Virus record (IMG/VR): IMGVR_UViG_3300017987_000135
Location: 1-48,438 of that record
Length of the DNA stretch: 48,438 nt
From: a virus
Strand: one strand, 5' to 3'
Part shown: positions 46,851 through 48,438 of the stretch, piece after piece
How positions within the stretch are numbered: position 1 is the stretch's first letter
How the letters are laid out: each line of letters begins with the position of its first letter
Translations under genes and position numbers: made by a program
Notes under the pieces: model-generated
Databases searched by the model: none
Seen by the model: only the letters and a program-made list of their open reading frames with translations
What the model was told of the DNA's origin: nothing

Positions 46851-48438
46851 CCTGCGTTTCCCCGCTGAGGTCGACCACGTTCCACTCCTCGGGAATACTG
46901 CGCGGCTGATGACAGGTCATCACCACGCACTGAAGGTCCTTGATGTTGCCGATGTGGGCAAGCACCTTGAACAGGTTGTCTCGGCCGGGCCACGTGTCAA
47001 CCTCGGCTGCTTCCAGCACGACGAGAGCCGTGGTGGCAAGCGCGTGCCCGACCGCTGCGTCGAAGATAACCTGCTCTCCGCCGCTGAGCGTCTCTCGCTG
47101 CACACCCTTCCACCTGATCGTAATATCGGTCCCGTCGTCATCCAACTCCAGCTCTCCCTCTGGGAGGACAGACCGGGAACGCTCTGCCAGCAGCGAGGCC
47201 GCTGCGCGCACCACGCTCGCCTGTGCGTCGATTGCTTTGCTCAGGTCGGCCTTGGCCGCATCCTCATCCGATACCTTCTCCTGGGCCGCAATACGCGCCT
47301 TCTCGGCCTCGTTCCTCACCGTATCGTACTTCACGATAGGCTCGATGGCCTTCTGGATGCCCTCGATCTTCTTGGCCGTCCCAGCCATGACCGCCTCGTC
47401 GTTCTTGTCCAACCCCTCGCCGATCTTGTCTCCGGCCTTTCGATCTCGCTCGATTGCGCTGATCTCTGCGTCCAGCATCTCGACCTGACGCTCCGCCTTG
47501 GACTTCACCTTCTGGAGCTTGTTGACCTTGCTCTGGAGGGTGCTCACCGTCGACCATGCGATCCGCGCCTGCTCCACCTGCTCCTCTGTTGGAGCGATAC
47601 GCTGGAGAACATACGCAACCTGCTTCGCAAGGTCGGGGTGGTTGGCCAGCAAGGCCATCACCTCGGCAATGGCGTCGATGATCTCCTTCGATGCCTCGTG
47701 GACCCGCGACTCCTCAGCGAGCTGCGTTGCGTCATCCAGCTCGGTGAGCAGAGCCATCAGCTTTTCCTCTGCGTCCTTCTGCTCAGCAGTGTAGGCGATC
47801 CGCTGGTTGTTCTTGTCCTCCAGCGAGTCCACGCGCTCTTTCAGGTGCGCCCGGGCCTTGTCGTTGGCCATCCCCTCTGCCACGCGCTTCTGCGCATCGG
47901 AGAACTCGACCTGCGCCTCGCTCAGCTCCTTCTTCAGCTCGCCAAGATCGCCGACAGGCCGCTCCATTTCGGAGAGCGACTTCACGATCGTCTCGACAGC
48001 TTTCTCGGCAGACTGGCGCGCCTTGCGTGCCCGACTGAGGGCGTCCCGCGCAGCCTTCTCGTCTGAGGTCAGCTTCTTGATTGTCTCCTGGTCGGACACC
48101 ATGCCGAGGATCATCCTCCGCTTATCGGTGCCGGTCATCGCCCAGAACGCGGGGATATCGATGAGGCGAGGCTCTGCGCCAAGGCACATCCTCAACATCG
48201 ACTCCGCCGCATTCCTATTCCCCGGAACCCCGTTCACGATAACCCTCTCACTCAGCGTCTTCCCGGCCGTCCACCGCCGCTCGACGTCAACCCCGTCGAC
48301 GACAACGCCAGCCATCATTGTGTCGGCCGAGGCGTTTGCCATGACGGCCTTCTTCTGGTAGCCGGGGAGGTAACCCAGCAGCGCCAGATCCACAGCGTGA
48401 ACCAGCGTGCTCTTGCCGGACCCGTTCGGCCCGATGAA
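46840..48438 (-). CDS. SMC/Rad50 (SbcC)-like ATPase, N-terminus cut by right edge
   Basis: At least 533 aa in the window. The first visible residues are FIGPNGSGKSTLVHAVDLALLGY, the Walker A, so only a short N-terminal piece is missing. Long coiled coils follow (residues about 120-400). Signature LSGGEQVIFDAAVGHAL and H-loop VVMTCHQP are present. The Walker B region reads ALVVLEAAEVD, with Glu in place of the usual Asp-Glu pair. No CxxC zinc hook is seen in the coil. With SbcD-like partner absent from the window, likely a phage recombination/exonuclease ATPase. Confidence 0.8.
   Translation of the reverse strand, partial: FIGPNGSGKSTLVHAVDLALLGYLPGYQKKAVMANASADTMMAGVVVDGVDVERRWTAGKTLSERVIVNGVPGNRNAAESMLRMCLGAEPRLIDIPAFWAMTGTDKRRMILGMVSDQETIKKLTSDEKAARDALSRARKARQSAEKAVETIVKSLSEMERPVGDLGELKKELSEAQVEFSDAQKRVAEGMANDKARAHLKERVDSLEDKNNQRIAYTAEQKDAEEKLMALLTELDDATQLAEESRVHEASKEIIDAIAEVMALLANHPDLAKQVAYVLQRIAPTEEQVEQARIAWSTVSTLQSKVNKLQKVKSKAERQVEMLDAEISAIERDRKAGDKIGEGLDKNDEAVMAGTAKKIEGIQKAIEPIVKYDTVRNEAEKARIAAQEKVSDEDAAKADLSKAIDAQASVVRAAASLLAERSRSVLPEGELELDDDGTDITIRWKGVQRETLSGGEQVIFDAAVGHALATTALVVLEAAEVDTWPGRDNLFKVLAHIGNIKDLQCVVMTCHQPRSIPEEWNVVDLSGETQDAA

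Noticed and set aside
45822-46868. 348-codon rightward open frame
   Set aside because: Antisense to the UvrD-like helicase.
46447-48066. 539-codon rightward open frame
   Set aside because: Antisense to the SMC-like ATPase with clear Walker A and signature motifs.
1-48438. Circular complete genome
   Set aside because: Joining the ends does not give an in-frame continuation: the left gene and the right ATPase would be in different frames.
1-48438. Integrase, repressor or attachment site
   Set aside because: No tyrosine or serine recombinase motif and no repressor-like helix-turn-helix gene was seen apart from TerS.

Overview
The window is part of a tailed double-stranded DNA phage genome (or prophage/metagenomic phage contig). 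It has a short-tailed (podovirus-like) gene set: terminase large and small subunits, portal, scaffold, HK97/P22-type coat protein, head-completion adaptors, fibre and appendage proteins and large internal-virion-like proteins, with no tape measure, sheath or tail-tube genes. Both ends are cut: the left edge interrupts an internal-virion-like gene and the right edge interrupts an SMC/Rad50-like ATPase just at its Walker A motif. Joining the two ends does not give a continuous frame, so the window is not a closed circle. The DNA is GC-rich and real genes prefer G/C at third positions. No integrase, repressor, ParA or ParB is visible.

Layout. (1) 1-28 kb, all leftward: portal (25.9-28.0 kb), an exported lectin-like protein, scaffold, coat, decoration-like protein, adaptors, a baseplate-like Ig protein, a long block of fibre/adhesin genes (8.98-19.6 kb), a translationally coupled cassette of a permuted papain-like hydrolase, a one-TM coiled-coil protein and a transglutaminase-like protein (7.35-8.98 kb), then tail and internal-virion genes. 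(2) 28.2-35.8 kb, leftward: terS lies at the head of the operon under a good sigma70-type promoter (35.85 kb), about 5.2 kb upstream of terL, with a chain of small zinc-ribbon, basic, coiled-coil and membrane proteins between them. A perfect bacterial parS-type palindrome sits on the terL stop codon. (3) 35.98-40.48 kb, rightward: an early-looking operon of eleven or twelve small genes under a divergent promoter, mostly unknown, with several CxxC proteins and a shortened beta-sliding-clamp homologue; gene junctions carry GC-rich hairpins. It ends at a convergent terminator (40.5 kb). (4) 40.56-48.44 kb, leftward: replication and recombination genes (SMC/SbcC-like ATPase, UvrD-like helicase, PD-(D/E)XK nuclease, SSB, replisome-organiser-like protein), small membrane and zinc-ribbon proteins and a tRNA-like element.

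Host. Eight structural-type genes carry Sec signal peptides (seven of them consecutive) plus one lipoprotein, so the host is probably Gram-negative or diderm. The fibre proteins are very rich in Thr-Asn pairs and carry LamG and YjiK-like propeller domains, a style I associate with secreted proteins of the PVC group (Kiritimatiellota, Lentisphaerota, Verrucomicrobiota). This is an inference and weak.

Most notable: the parS-like palindrome, the run of fibre genes with signal peptides, the truncated or frameshifted sliding clamp, the repeated intercistronic tetraloop hairpins, the tRNA-like element without a normal anticodon arm, and several very short genes (37-55 codons) that coupling and ribosome-binding sites support.
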